Positions 1 through 7,373 of a stretch of DNA of 8,250 nucleotides are shown here, in pieces. Every line of letters starts with the position of its first letter. Positions within the stretch are counted from its first letter, which is position 1. The position numbers were made by a program, and so were the translations under genes. The notes under the pieces are model-generated. The model was not told the DNA's origin. It worked only from the letters and a program-made list of their open reading frames with translations, and did not search any database. Origin of the DNA: Acidobacteria bacterium RIFCSPHIGHO2_01_FULL_67_28 (GTDB taxonomy: Bacteria > Acidobacteriota > Terriglobia > Acidiferrales > 2-02-FULL-67-57); the NCBI GenBank assembly GCA_001766965.1, contig MEKM01000055.1, positions 1 to 8,250 of the forward strand, read 5' to 3'.

Positions 1-412
1 TGAAGAGCAGACGCCCGATCGGCCCGGTGCGGCCGAGGAAACGATCCGCCTCCACCACCGTGTCCGCCGGCCAGGCCCGATAGAGCAGGTAACTCACCTC
101 GGCCAGCAACAGGCCGGCGACCGGCAGGCCCACGTAGCGCGCCGCCCGGCTCATGCTGGTGCGCTCTTCTTCGCCGGCGTTCAGCAGCATGATGACGAAG
201 ACAAACAGCACCATGATGGCGCCGGCGTAGACGATCACCTGGACGGCAGCGATGAACTCGGCCCCGAGCAGCAGGTAGAGGACCGCCAGCGAGGCCATCA
301 CCAGGATCAGCGACAGGGCGCTGTGGATGGGGTGGCGCTGGAGGATGAGGTTCAGCGCGCCCAGGACAGCCAGGCCGCCGAACACGAAGAACAGAACCGT
401 CTCGGCCGCCAT
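1..412 (-). CDS. nuoJ: NADH-quinone oxidoreductase subunit J (NuoJ), partial
   Basis: Membrane subunit of complex I (ND6 homologue), part of the proton-pumping arm in the cytoplasmic membrane. The first 137 residues are visible and the C-terminus lies beyond the window edge, so this is an edge truncation and not a broken gene. Hydrophobic helices lie at about residues 4-23, 30-49 and 53-78, with another at about 93-111. The third contains the family's conserved VYAGAIMVLFVFVIMLLN stretch (residues 61-78), whose Tyr/Gly region corresponds to the ND6 pi-bulge helix. The ATG at 412-410 follows the nuoH stop after one base. A GGAGG ribosome binding site (423-427) lies inside the end of nuoH, 10 nt upstream, and supports this start. 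nuoI would normally lie between nuoH and nuoJ, and there is no room for it here. The family call is secure. Confidence 0.95.
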   Translation of the reverse strand, partial: MAAETVLFFVFGGLAVLGALNLILQRHPIHSALSLILVMASLAVLYLLLGAEFIAAVQVIVYAGAIMVLFVFVIMLLNAGEEERTSMSRAARYVGLPVAGLLLAEVSYLLYRAWPADTVVEADRFLGRTGPIGRLLF

Positions 413-413
413 C

Positions 414-1634
414 TCAGCCGGCCCTCCAGGCCACCAGGAAGCTTGTGACCACGATGTTCAGCACCGCCAGCGGCACCAGGAACTTCCACCCGAAAGCCAT
501 CAACTGGTCGTAGCGGAAGCGGGGCAGGGTGGCGCGGGTCCAGACGAAAACGAAGAGGAAGACCGCCGTCTTGCCCAGCAGCCAGAAAGGCCCTTGCGCC
601 AGTGCCAGTAGCGTCGCTTGGGTCGCCAGCAGGCCTGCCACCGCCAGCAGCCCCAGGCCCACCGCCGCCATAATGACGCGGTGCCACCAGTGGCGCTGGC
701 GCAGGACATCGAGCAGCAGGACGCCGCCCAGGGCGGCGGCCAGGACCACCGGCAGGTAGCGCGTGATGCTCCAGAACTCCGTGGCGGGGAAAGGCGACAG
801 CCAGCCGCCGAAAAACAGCAGGCTGGCCACCAGCGAGGTCACAATCATGTGCGAGTACTCCGCCATGAAGAACATGGCGAACTTCATGCTGCTGTACTCG
901 GTGTGGAAGCCGGCCACCAGCTCCGTCTCGGCCTCGGGCAGGTCAAAGGGGGCGCGGTTGGTTTCCGCCACGCCGCTGATGAAGAAGCAGAGGAAGGCGA
1001 CGAACTGGGGGAAGATGAACCAGCGCGGCACCACGCCGCTCCAATGCCCCGACTGGGCCTCGACAATCTCCCGCAGCGACAGCGTCCCCGCCAGCAGCAA
1101 AACGCCGATGACCGAGAGCGTCAGGGCGATCTCGTAGCTCACCATCTGCGCCGTGCTCCGCAGGCCGCCGAGCAGGGAATACTTGCTGTTCGACGACCAG
1201 CCCGCCAGGGCCACGGCGTAGACGCCCAGCGAGGTGACGGCCAGGACGAACAGCAACCCGATGTTGATGTCGGCGATGTAAAGACCGGTGCGCGCGCCCC
1301 AGATTTCGACCGACTCCGGCCCGAAGGGAATCACCGCCACCGCCAGCAGGCTCAAGCTCACCGCCAGGAACGGCGCCAGCAGGTAGACGAAGCGGCTGGT
1401 GACTCCGGAGGGGATGATGTCCTCCTTGAAGAGGTTCTTCAGGCCGTCGGCCAGCGGTTGCAGCAGCCCATGCGGGCCTACGCGGTGCGGCCCCCAGCGC
1501 GACTGGATGTGCGCGATGAGCTTGCGCTCGAACCAGGTCAAGTAGGCCACCGCGGTCAAGAGCAGGAACAAACAGAGGACGATCTTGACGACGGCAAAGA
1601 CCAGGTCGGGATGGCGCGCAATCCAGTCGGTCAT
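414..1634 (-). CDS. nuoH: NADH-quinone oxidoreductase subunit H (NuoH), with extra membrane segment
   Basis: Membrane subunit (ND1 homologue) that docks the peripheral arm and forms part of the quinone chamber. The protein has 406 residues, against roughly 325-365 in well-known bacterial homologues. Conserved parts are the WFERKLIAHIQSRWGPHRVG region (34-53), the LLQPLADGLKNLFKED loop (58-72) and the acidic quinone-site loop ETNRAPFDLPEAETELVAGF (224-243), followed by HTEYSSMKFA. The family C-terminal RATLPRFRYDQLM is at 367-379. The extra length lies between about 288 and 347, where two additional hydrophobic stretches (about 294-310 and 319-337) flank a basic, Trp/His-rich turn (RQRHWWHR, 312-319). 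The start is the ATG at 1634-1632, which overlaps the nuoG TGA in an ATGA. No clear Shine-Dalgarno sequence precedes it, so translation probably depends on coupling to nuoG. Confidence 0.96.
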   Translation of the reverse strand: MTDWIARHPDLVFAVVKIVLCLFLLLTAVAYLTWFERKLIAHIQSRWGPHRVGPHGLLQPLADGLKNLFKEDIIPSGVTSRFVYLLAPFLAVSLSLLAVAVIPFGPESVEIWGARTGLYIADINIGLLFVLAVTSLGVYAVALAGWSSNSKYSLLGGLRSTAQMVSYEIALTLSVIGVLLLAGTLSLREIVEAQSGHWSGVVPRWFIFPQFVAFLCFFISGVAETNRAPFDLPEAETELVAGFHTEYSSMKFAMFFMAEYSHMIVTSLVASLLFFGGWLSPFPATEFWSITRYLPVVLAAALGGVLLLDVLRQRHWWHRVIMAAVGLGLLAVAGLLATQATLLALAQGPFWLLGKTAVFLFVFVWTRATLPRFRYDQLMAFGWKFLVPLAVLNIVVTSFLVAWRAG

Positions 1635-3859
1635 AGTTGAGAGCGCGGCAGCTTGCGCTCGTGCACGGAATCGAGAACCCGGCTGAAGCGGCCCAGGGTT
1701 CCCGAGGTGAAGAGCGAGTCGTCCGAGGAGAAGACCAGTCCGGCCGGAGTGGCCACGGCTTCTTTCGGCAGACGCCCGTCCACGGGCGCGGTGCGGGCGG
1801 CTTCGCCCGTGAGCAGTGTCGCCAGCGACACCTGGTAGCCGGAAACCTCGCGGCGAATCTCTTCCAGGGCCGCTTCGGGCGTGCGCAGGGGGATGGGTTT
1901 CTCCAGGGCGTGGGACAGCAGGCGGAGGATGTCGAAGTCGGTGCGCACGTCCACCGGGTCGAGCGCGCGGCGCAGCCGTTGCAGCTCCCCGCAAGTGTTC
2001 GTGAAGGTGCCTTCCTTCTCGTAGGCGGCCGCCACCGGCAGAACCACGTCGGCCAGTTGCGCGGTTTCGGTGAGGAACAACTCGTGGACCACGAGCAATT
2101 CGGGCGCGCCCAGGGCTTCGCGGGTGTTCGCCCGGCCGAAGGTCTTGATGGGGTTCGCGCCGACGACGTAGAGCCCGCGCAGGCGGCCGGGCTCGAACAT
2201 CTGCCGCGCATTCAGTCCCGCCAGCGCGGGCAGGGAAGCGTTCCACAGTTGCTCCCAGCGCCGCCGGGCGTCGGCGTTGGCCACGGGCGCATACCCCGGC
2301 AGCAGGTGCGGCAGCACGCCCAGATCGGCGGCGCCGCGGGAGTTCGAGTAGTCGCCCAGGGCGATGTAGCGGGTGTGGCCGGGCAGGCGGTTGCCGAACT
2401 CGACCAGCCGCGCCACCGCGCCGCCGTAGAGCTCGGCGCCGAAAACCACGATGACGCCGGACTCCTTCTCGAGAGCGGCGCGCAGCTCGCCGAGCGCCTT
2501 CTGGACTTCTGCCGGCAGATTGCCGGCCGAGCCCAGAAGAGTCTCCACCGCCGCGGCCTCCTGGCCCGCGGGCACCTGGACGAAACGGGTGGCCTGGCGG
2601 CGCAGCTTGATGTCCCGGGCGTTGACGGCATAGAGGCGTGTGCCCCACAGCCGAACCCCGGCGCGGATGTTCCAAGCAAGCAGCGGGTGGTTGTGCGTGG
2701 GGTCGTTGCCGACGAGCAGCACGGCTTGGGCGCGCGCCAGGTCGCCCGAGGCGGCGTAGCGCGTGGCGTCGCCGGCGAGCGCCGCCACCAGCGCGGCGTA
2801 GTCGGCGGTGCGGTGGTGGTCAACGTTGTTTGTGCCCACGACCGTGCGGGCGAAGCGTTGCAAGAGGTAGTTCTCTTCGTTGGTGGTGCGGTTACTGCCG
2901 AGGAATCCGATGCGGCCCGGGTCGCCCGCCAATTCCTTCAGACGGCGAGCGACGAAGTCGAGGGCCTCGTCCCAGGTGGCTTCTTCCAGGCGCGCGGCGC
3001 GACGCAGGAGCGGCCGGCGCAGGCGCTCGGGGTGATGGACGTAGTCGAAGGCGTAGCGGCCCTTGAGGCAGAGGAACTCGCCGTTGATGCCGGTCTTGTC
3101 GCGGTTGTTGCCGCGGAGGATCTCGTTGTTGCGGACATTGAGGGTAGTCTTGCAGCCGTCGCCGCAGTGGGCGCAGGGGGTGCCGACGAACTCCATCTCC
3201 CAGGGGCGGGTCTTGTAGCGGTAGGCGTCGCTCGTGAGCGCGCCCACGGGGCAGATGTCAATGCACATCCCGCACTCTTCGCATTCGAGCGTGCCGTCGG
3301 GCCGGTTGGGGAGGATCGTAGAGCGCACGCCGCGCTGGCCGACGCCAAGCGCCTTGACGTCCATGCCTTCGTCGCAGACGCGCACGCAGCGGAAACAGAG
3401 GATGCAGCGCGGGTAGTCGAAGTAGACGACGGGGGAAAACTTCTGCTCGGGCTGGTGCTCCTTCTCTTCGAGGAAGCGGCTCTCGGCGGCGCCGTAGCGG
3501 AAGACCATGTCCTGCAGCTCGCACTCGCCGCCCTTGTCGCAGACGGGGCAGTCGAGCGGGTGGTTGGTGAGGAGGAATTCGAGCATGGCCTTGCGGGCGT
3601 CGTGCACCTGCGGCGTTGCGGTGCGCACCACCATGCCGGGCTGCACGATGACCGTGCAGGCGGTCTGGAGCTTGGGCGTCTTTTCGATTTCCACCAGGCA
3701 CATGCGGCAGGCGGCCTGGAGCGAGAGCCCCGGGTAGTAGCAGAAGGAGGGAACTTCGATGCCGACCGACTTGCAGGCTTCGATGAGCAGCGAATCGGCG
3801 GGCGCTTCGATGGTGCGTCCGTCCACGCTCAACTGAACCGACTTGGGCGGCTCGGGCAT
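1631..3859 (-). CDS. nuoG: NADH-quinone oxidoreductase subunit G (NuoG) with an extra ferredoxin-type Cys motif
   Basis: Large iron-sulfur subunit that carries electrons from NuoEF towards NuoI and NuoB; 742 residues. An N-terminal 2Fe-2S ferredoxin domain has C40, C51, C54 and C68 (N1b). The His/Cys motif H100, C104, C107, C113 binds N5. Next come two full CxxCxxCxxxC motifs: C152/155/158/162 and C193/196/199/203. Canonical NuoG has only the first three Cys of one and the last Cys of the other (N4), so an additional 4Fe-4S cluster is possible. C229/232/236 with C264 match the N7 site. From about residue 225 the protein follows the molybdopterin-oxidoreductase fold and shows typical NuoG text such as GANPIKTFGRANT; in this family the fold carries no molybdenum cofactor. 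The chosen ATG at 3859-3857 is two bases after the nuoEF stop and opens directly into the ferredoxin fold. The frame is open further upstream, but that stretch lies inside nuoEF. It overlaps nuoH by 4 nt. Confidence 0.96.
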   Translation of the reverse strand: MPEPPKSVQLSVDGRTIEAPADSLLIEACKSVGIEVPSFCYYPGLSLQAACRMCLVEIEKTPKLQTACTVIVQPGMVVRTATPQVHDARKAMLEFLLTNHPLDCPVCDKGGECELQDMVFRYGAAESRFLEEKEHQPEQKFSPVVYFDYPRCILCFRCVRVCDEGMDVKALGVGQRGVRSTILPNRPDGTLECEECGMCIDICPVGALTSDAYRYKTRPWEMEFVGTPCAHCGDGCKTTLNVRNNEILRGNNRDKTGINGEFLCLKGRYAFDYVHHPERLRRPLLRRAARLEEATWDEALDFVARRLKELAGDPGRIGFLGSNRTTNEENYLLQRFARTVVGTNNVDHHRTADYAALVAALAGDATRYAASGDLARAQAVLLVGNDPTHNHPLLAWNIRAGVRLWGTRLYAVNARDIKLRRQATRFVQVPAGQEAAAVETLLGSAGNLPAEVQKALGELRAALEKESGVIVVFGAELYGGAVARLVEFGNRLPGHTRYIALGDYSNSRGAADLGVLPHLLPGYAPVANADARRRWEQLWNASLPALAGLNARQMFEPGRLRGLYVVGANPIKTFGRANTREALGAPELLVVHELFLTETAQLADVVLPVAAAYEKEGTFTNTCGELQRLRRALDPVDVRTDFDILRLLSHALEKPIPLRTPEAALEEIRREVSGYQVSLATLLTGEAARTAPVDGRLPKEAVATPAGLVFSSDDSLFTSGTLGRFSRVLDSVHERKLPRSQL

Positions 3860-3861
3860 GG

Positions 3862-5685
3862 TCAGCGCCCCACTCCGGCGGCGGCGCGGGCGTAAGGGCA
3901 GTCGCCCGCGCGCAGGTGCTCTTCGAATTCGTCGCGGAACTTTTCGACGATGCTGATGGTGGGCATGGCGGCGGCGTCGCCCAGCGGGCAGAAGGTTTTC
4001 CCCAGCATGTTCTTGGCGAGCTCGCTGATCTGGGCGATGTCTTCGCGGCGGCCGCCGCCCGCGTGGAAGCGCTCGAGCATCTTGCGCAACCAGGTGGTGC
4101 CTTCGCGGCAGGGGATGCACCAGCCGCAGGACTCGTGGGCGTAGAAGTGCATGATGCGGCGGGCCACGTCCACCATGCAGGTGTCCTCGTCCATCACCAT
4201 CACCCCGCCCGAGCCCAGCATGGAGCCGGCCTTGGCCACCGAGTCGAAGTCCATCGGAGTGTCGAGCTGCGCGGCGGTGAGGACAGGGGTGGACGAACCG
4301 CCGGGGATGACCGCCTTGCACTTCTTGCCGTTCCGCATTCCTCCGGCGACCTCCTCAATCATCCGCCGCAGCGGGAAGCCCATGGGCAGCTCGTAGATGC
4401 CGGGCTTGTTGACGTGGCCGGAGACGCAGAACAGCCGCGTGCCGCCGTTCTTGGGCGGGCCCAGGCCGGCGTACCACTCGCCGCCCTTGAGGATGATGGC
4501 GGGCACCGAGCTCAAGGTCTCGACGTTGTTGATGACGGTGGGGCAGCCGTAGAGGCCGACGACGGCGGGGAAGGGCGGCCGGATGCGCGGGTAGCCGCGC
4601 TTGCCTTCGAGCGACTCCATCAGGGCGCTTTCTTCGCCGCACTCGTAGGCGCCGGCGCCGCTGTGCGCCACCAGGTCGAAGTCGAACCCGCTGCCGAGGA
4701 TGTTCTTCCCCAGGTAGCCGCGCTCGTAGGCTTCGGTGATGGCCCGCTCGAGAATCTCGAGGACGTAGCGGTACTCGCCGCGAATGTAGATGAACCCCTG
4801 GTGGGCGTTCACCGCGCGCCCGGCGATGATCATCCCCTCGATGAGCTGGTGCGGGTCAAGCTCCATCAACGGCCGGTCTTTGCAGGTGCCGGGCTCGCTC
4901 TCGTCGGCGTTGGCGATGATGTACTTGGGCTTGGGGCTGTCCTTGGGGACGAAGCTCCACTTCATCCCCGCGGGGAAGCCGGCGCCGCCGCGGCCGCGCA
5001 GGTTCGAGCGCTTGACCTCCTGGATGATCTGCTCGGGGGTCATCTGCTTGAGGGCTTTGTCGAGCGCCTGGTAGCCGTCGTGCTTCAGGTAGGTGTCGAG
5101 GCTGGTCGAGTCGGGCAGGCCGAAGCGGCGGGTCAAGACCCGGACTTCGGCCGGGTGCGGCTCGCCCAGCTGCGTGCCGCTGGCGTAGGGGACGGGCGCA
5201 GGCTTCTTGCCGGCGCGGAGCTGGTTCATCAGCTCGCCGGCTTGCCGCGCGTCCAGGTTCTCGTAGTAGTCGTAGTTCACCTGCATCGCCGGCGCCCCCG
5301 TGCAGGCGCCGAGGCACTCGACCTCTTCGTAGGAGAAAACTCCGTCCGCGGTCGGCGTCTTGGGCGGGACGCCGCAGCGCTGCCGGACCTGTTCGAGAAC
5401 GGCGTAGCCGCCACGCAGCATGCAGGCGACGTTGGTGCAGACCTGCAAGTGGTGCTTGCCGGCGGGCTGGCGGCGGAGCATCGAGTAGTAGGCGGCGGTT
5501 TCGTCCACCTGCACCCGGCGCAGGTGCAGCTCCTCGGCCAGGTAGGCGATGAGGTCCGGGGAGACATAGCCGAGCTCGTCCTGGGCGTAGAGCAGCATGG
5601 GCACGAGCGCCGAGCGCCGCACCGGGTAGCGTTTCTTGAGCTGCTCGAAGCGCTGCCGGAGCTGGGGAGAAAGCTGCAGCGCCAT
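3862..5685 (-). CDS. nuoEF: Fused NADH-quinone oxidoreductase subunits E and F (NuoEF)
   Basis: NADH dehydrogenase module of complex I, with the 24-kDa and 51-kDa subunits in one 607-residue chain. Residues 1 to about 160 are NuoE: a helical N-terminus, then a thioredoxin-like 2Fe-2S domain with C83, C88, C124 and C128 (N1a; C-x4-C-x35-C-x3-C). A Lys/Pro-rich linker of about 20 residues (about 158-180) leads into NuoF, which begins near VLTRRFGLP (183-191). NuoF has the glycine-rich FMN/NADH segment GRGGAGFPAG (231-240), a second nucleotide-binding segment with GAGAYECGEESAL (343-355), the 4Fe-4S ligands C520, C523 and C526 (SCGWCIPC), and C566 in FCPLGD (N3). The reading frame is uninterrupted across the junction. 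The ATG shares one base with the nuoD stop (TGATG). A strong GGAGGT ribosome binding site at 5695-5700 supports the start. A frameshift artefact that joins two genes is possible but unlikely, because both domains and the linker read cleanly. Confidence 0.95.
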   Translation of the reverse strand: MALQLSPQLRQRFEQLKKRYPVRRSALVPMLLYAQDELGYVSPDLIAYLAEELHLRRVQVDETAAYYSMLRRQPAGKHHLQVCTNVACMLRGGYAVLEQVRQRCGVPPKTPTADGVFSYEEVECLGACTGAPAMQVNYDYYENLDARQAGELMNQLRAGKKPAPVPYASGTQLGEPHPAEVRVLTRRFGLPDSTSLDTYLKHDGYQALDKALKQMTPEQIIQEVKRSNLRGRGGAGFPAGMKWSFVPKDSPKPKYIIANADESEPGTCKDRPLMELDPHQLIEGMIIAGRAVNAHQGFIYIRGEYRYVLEILERAITEAYERGYLGKNILGSGFDFDLVAHSGAGAYECGEESALMESLEGKRGYPRIRPPFPAVVGLYGCPTVINNVETLSSVPAIILKGGEWYAGLGPPKNGGTRLFCVSGHVNKPGIYELPMGFPLRRMIEEVAGGMRNGKKCKAVIPGGSSTPVLTAAQLDTPMDFDSVAKAGSMLGSGGVMVMDEDTCMVDVARRIMHFYAHESCGWCIPCREGTTWLRKMLERFHAGGGRREDIAQISELAKNMLGKTFCPLGDAAAMPTISIVEKFRDEFEEHLRAGDCPYARAAAGVGR

Positions 5686-6881
5686 CAGCGGTCCACCTCC
5701 CCCAGCACGAAGTCCACGCTGGCGAGGATGGCGATGGCGTCGGCGAAGAGGTGCCCGGGCATGAGCTTGGACAGGACCTGGACGTTCAACAGCGACGGCG
5801 GACGCCAGCGCATGCGCCAGGGCCGCGGGCTGCCGTCGCTCACGAGGAAGCAGCCCAGCTCGCCTTTGGGCGACTCCACGGCGGCGTAGACTTCGCCGGC
5901 GGGCGGGGCAAACCCGTCCACCACCAGCTTGAAGTGGTAGATGAGCGCCTCCATCTCGGTCTTCATTTTGTCGCGCTCGGGGAGGACGATGCCGGGGGCG
6001 TCGGCGCGCACGGGTCCGGCGGGCAGGCCGTCGAGCGCCTGGCGGGCGATGCGCACGCTCTGGCGCATCTCGGCCACGCGGACGAGGTAGCGGGCGTAGA
6101 CGTCGCCTTCGGGGCGCACGGGGACGTCGAACTGGAACTTCTCGTAGCTGGAGTAGGGCTCCGCCTTGCGCAGGTCGAGCCCGATGCCGGAGGCGCGGAG
6201 GTTGGGGCCGGTGATCCCCCAGGCGATGGCGTCCTCGGGCGAGAGCACGCCGACGCCCCGAGTACGGGCCAACCAGATCCTGTTCTCGGTCAGCAGGTCT
6301 TCGTATTCATCGAAGCGCCCCGGCAACATCTTCAGGAGACGGTCCACCTGCCGAGGGAAGTCGGCCGGCGGCTCCACCGCCAGGCCGCCGATGCGGAAGT
6401 AGCTGGTCATCATGCGCTGGCCGGAGACGAGCTCAAAAATCTTGAGAATCTCCTCGCGCTCGCGGAAGCAGTAAAGGAAGACCGACATGGCGCCCAGCTC
6501 CAGGGCGCAGGTGCCGAGCCAGACCAGGTGGTTGTTGAGGCGGGTGAGCTCGGTGAGCAGCACCCGCATCCACTGCGCGCGCGGCGGCACCTCCAGCGCC
6601 AGCAGCTTCTCCACCGCCAGGCAGTAGACAAGGTTGTTCGAGAGCGGGGCCAGGTAGTCGATGCGGTCGGTCAGGGGTATGACCTGGGAGTAGTAGAGCT
6701 TCTCGGCGCTTTTTTCGATGCCGGTGTGGAGGTAGCCGACGTCGGGCCGGGCGCGGACGATGGTTTCGCCGTCGAGCTCGAGAATCAGGCGGAGGACGCC
6801 GTGCGTGGAGGGGTGCTGCGGGCCGACGTTCAGGACCATCGTCTCCGCCGCAGCCGGCGGCGGCGCCGTGCGTTCGGCCAT
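5685..6881 (-). CDS. nuoD: NADH-quinone oxidoreductase subunit D (NuoD)
   Basis: The 49-kDa-type subunit of complex I, related to the large subunit of NiFe hydrogenases. With NuoB it forms the quinone-reduction site at the base of the peripheral arm. The protein has 398 residues, close to the usual length. The N-terminal signature VGPQHPSTHGVLRL is present; by alignment H27 corresponds to the quinone-contacting His (bovine His59) and Y76 in RIDYLAPL to bovine Tyr108. Other family landmarks are PDVGYLHTGIEK (46-57), the LTRLNNHLVWLGT region and the C-terminal GELGCFLVSDGSPRPWR and ending LGEVDR. The start ATG shares one base with the nuoC stop (TAATG), and GGAGG at 6892-6896 lies 10 nt upstream. 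An Ala/Pro-rich stretch (residues 2-12) precedes the conserved fold. NuoC and NuoD are separate here, unlike the fused NuoCD of Escherichia coli. NuoB, its usual partner, is not encoded in the window. Confidence 0.97.
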   Translation of the reverse strand: MAERTAPPPAAAETMVLNVGPQHPSTHGVLRLILELDGETIVRARPDVGYLHTGIEKSAEKLYYSQVIPLTDRIDYLAPLSNNLVYCLAVEKLLALEVPPRAQWMRVLLTELTRLNNHLVWLGTCALELGAMSVFLYCFREREEILKIFELVSGQRMMTSYFRIGGLAVEPPADFPRQVDRLLKMLPGRFDEYEDLLTENRIWLARTRGVGVLSPEDAIAWGITGPNLRASGIGLDLRKAEPYSSYEKFQFDVPVRPEGDVYARYLVRVAEMRQSVRIARQALDGLPAGPVRADAPGIVLPERDKMKTEMEALIYHFKLVVDGFAPPAGEVYAAVESPKGELGCFLVSDGSPRPWRMRWRPPSLLNVQVLSKLMPGHLFADAIAILASVDFVLGEVDR

Positions 6882-7360
6882 TACCGGTAGCCCTCCACCG
6901 GGTAATCCTTCCGCAACGGGTGGCCCTGCCAGTCGTCCGGCATCAGCACGCGGCGCAAGTGCGGGTGGCCGCTGAAGTGGACGCCGAACAGGTCAAACAC
7001 TTCGCACTCGAGGATGTCGGCCGCGGGCCAGAGGCCGACCACGGACTCGAGGCGCGGCTGCTCGCCGCTCACGCGCGCCTTCAGGCGGAGGCGCTCGCCG
7101 CTCTTCATCGAGCGCAGGAAGTAGATGATTTCAAAGCGCGGCTCCACCGGGTAGCGGTCGACGGCGGTGATGTCGGTCAGGAGATGGAAGGCGAGTTCCG
7201 GGCTGTCGCGCAGGAATTCGGCAATGTCGCGAATGAGCTCCGGCGGCACGGTCAGGGTGAGCTGGCCGCGGAATTCTTCGGCCGCTGTTACCGCGCGCGG
7301 GTTGAAGGCCCGCAGCTTCTCCACCACGGGACGCGCCGCCAGCTCGGGAGGGATGGTCAT
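6881..7360 (-). CDS. nuoC: NADH-quinone oxidoreductase subunit C (NuoC)
   Basis: The 30-kDa-type subunit of complex I, a structural component of the hydrophilic connecting arm that packs against NuoD. The protein has 159 residues, a typical length for an unfused bacterial NuoC. The C-terminal signature is clear: a VGLWPAADILECEVFDLFG stretch followed by VHFSGHPHLRRVLMPDDW and GHPLRKDYPVEGYR. The usual E-R-E of this signature reads E-C-E, so Cys replaces a normally conserved Arg. The ATG at 7360-7358 is 13 nt after the nuoA stop. Only a weak AAGAGA-like purine run precedes it. The nuoB gene expected before nuoC is absent. The TAA stop shares one base with the nuoD start. Confidence 0.96.
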   Translation of the reverse strand: MTIPPELAARPVVEKLRAFNPRAVTAAEEFRGQLTLTVPPELIRDIAEFLRDSPELAFHLLTDITAVDRYPVEPRFEIIYFLRSMKSGERLRLKARVSGEQPRLESVVGLWPAADILECEVFDLFGVHFSGHPHLRRVLMPDDWQGHPLRKDYPVEGYR

Positions 7361-7373
7361 CGCCGGAGTCTCT

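Noticed and set aside
1635..2675. Extended minus-strand frame upstream of nuoH
   Set aside because: The NuoH fold starts at the ATG at 1634; the upstream residues are Arg/Pro/Ala-rich and lie in the wrong frame of nuoG.
1637..3895. Plus-strand open frame of 752 codons opposite nuoG, and similar long plus-strand frames at 618-1640, 3916-5889 and 5751-6890
   Set aside because: These lie antisense to clear nuo genes. Their translations are low-complexity (Gly, Ala, Val, His, Asp rich), as expected for the complement of high-GC codons, and they have no recognisable domain.
3860..4321. Upstream extension of nuoG giving an 896-residue protein
   Set aside because: The added 154 residues are out-of-frame nuoEF sequence; the ferredoxin domain begins right after the ATG at 3859.
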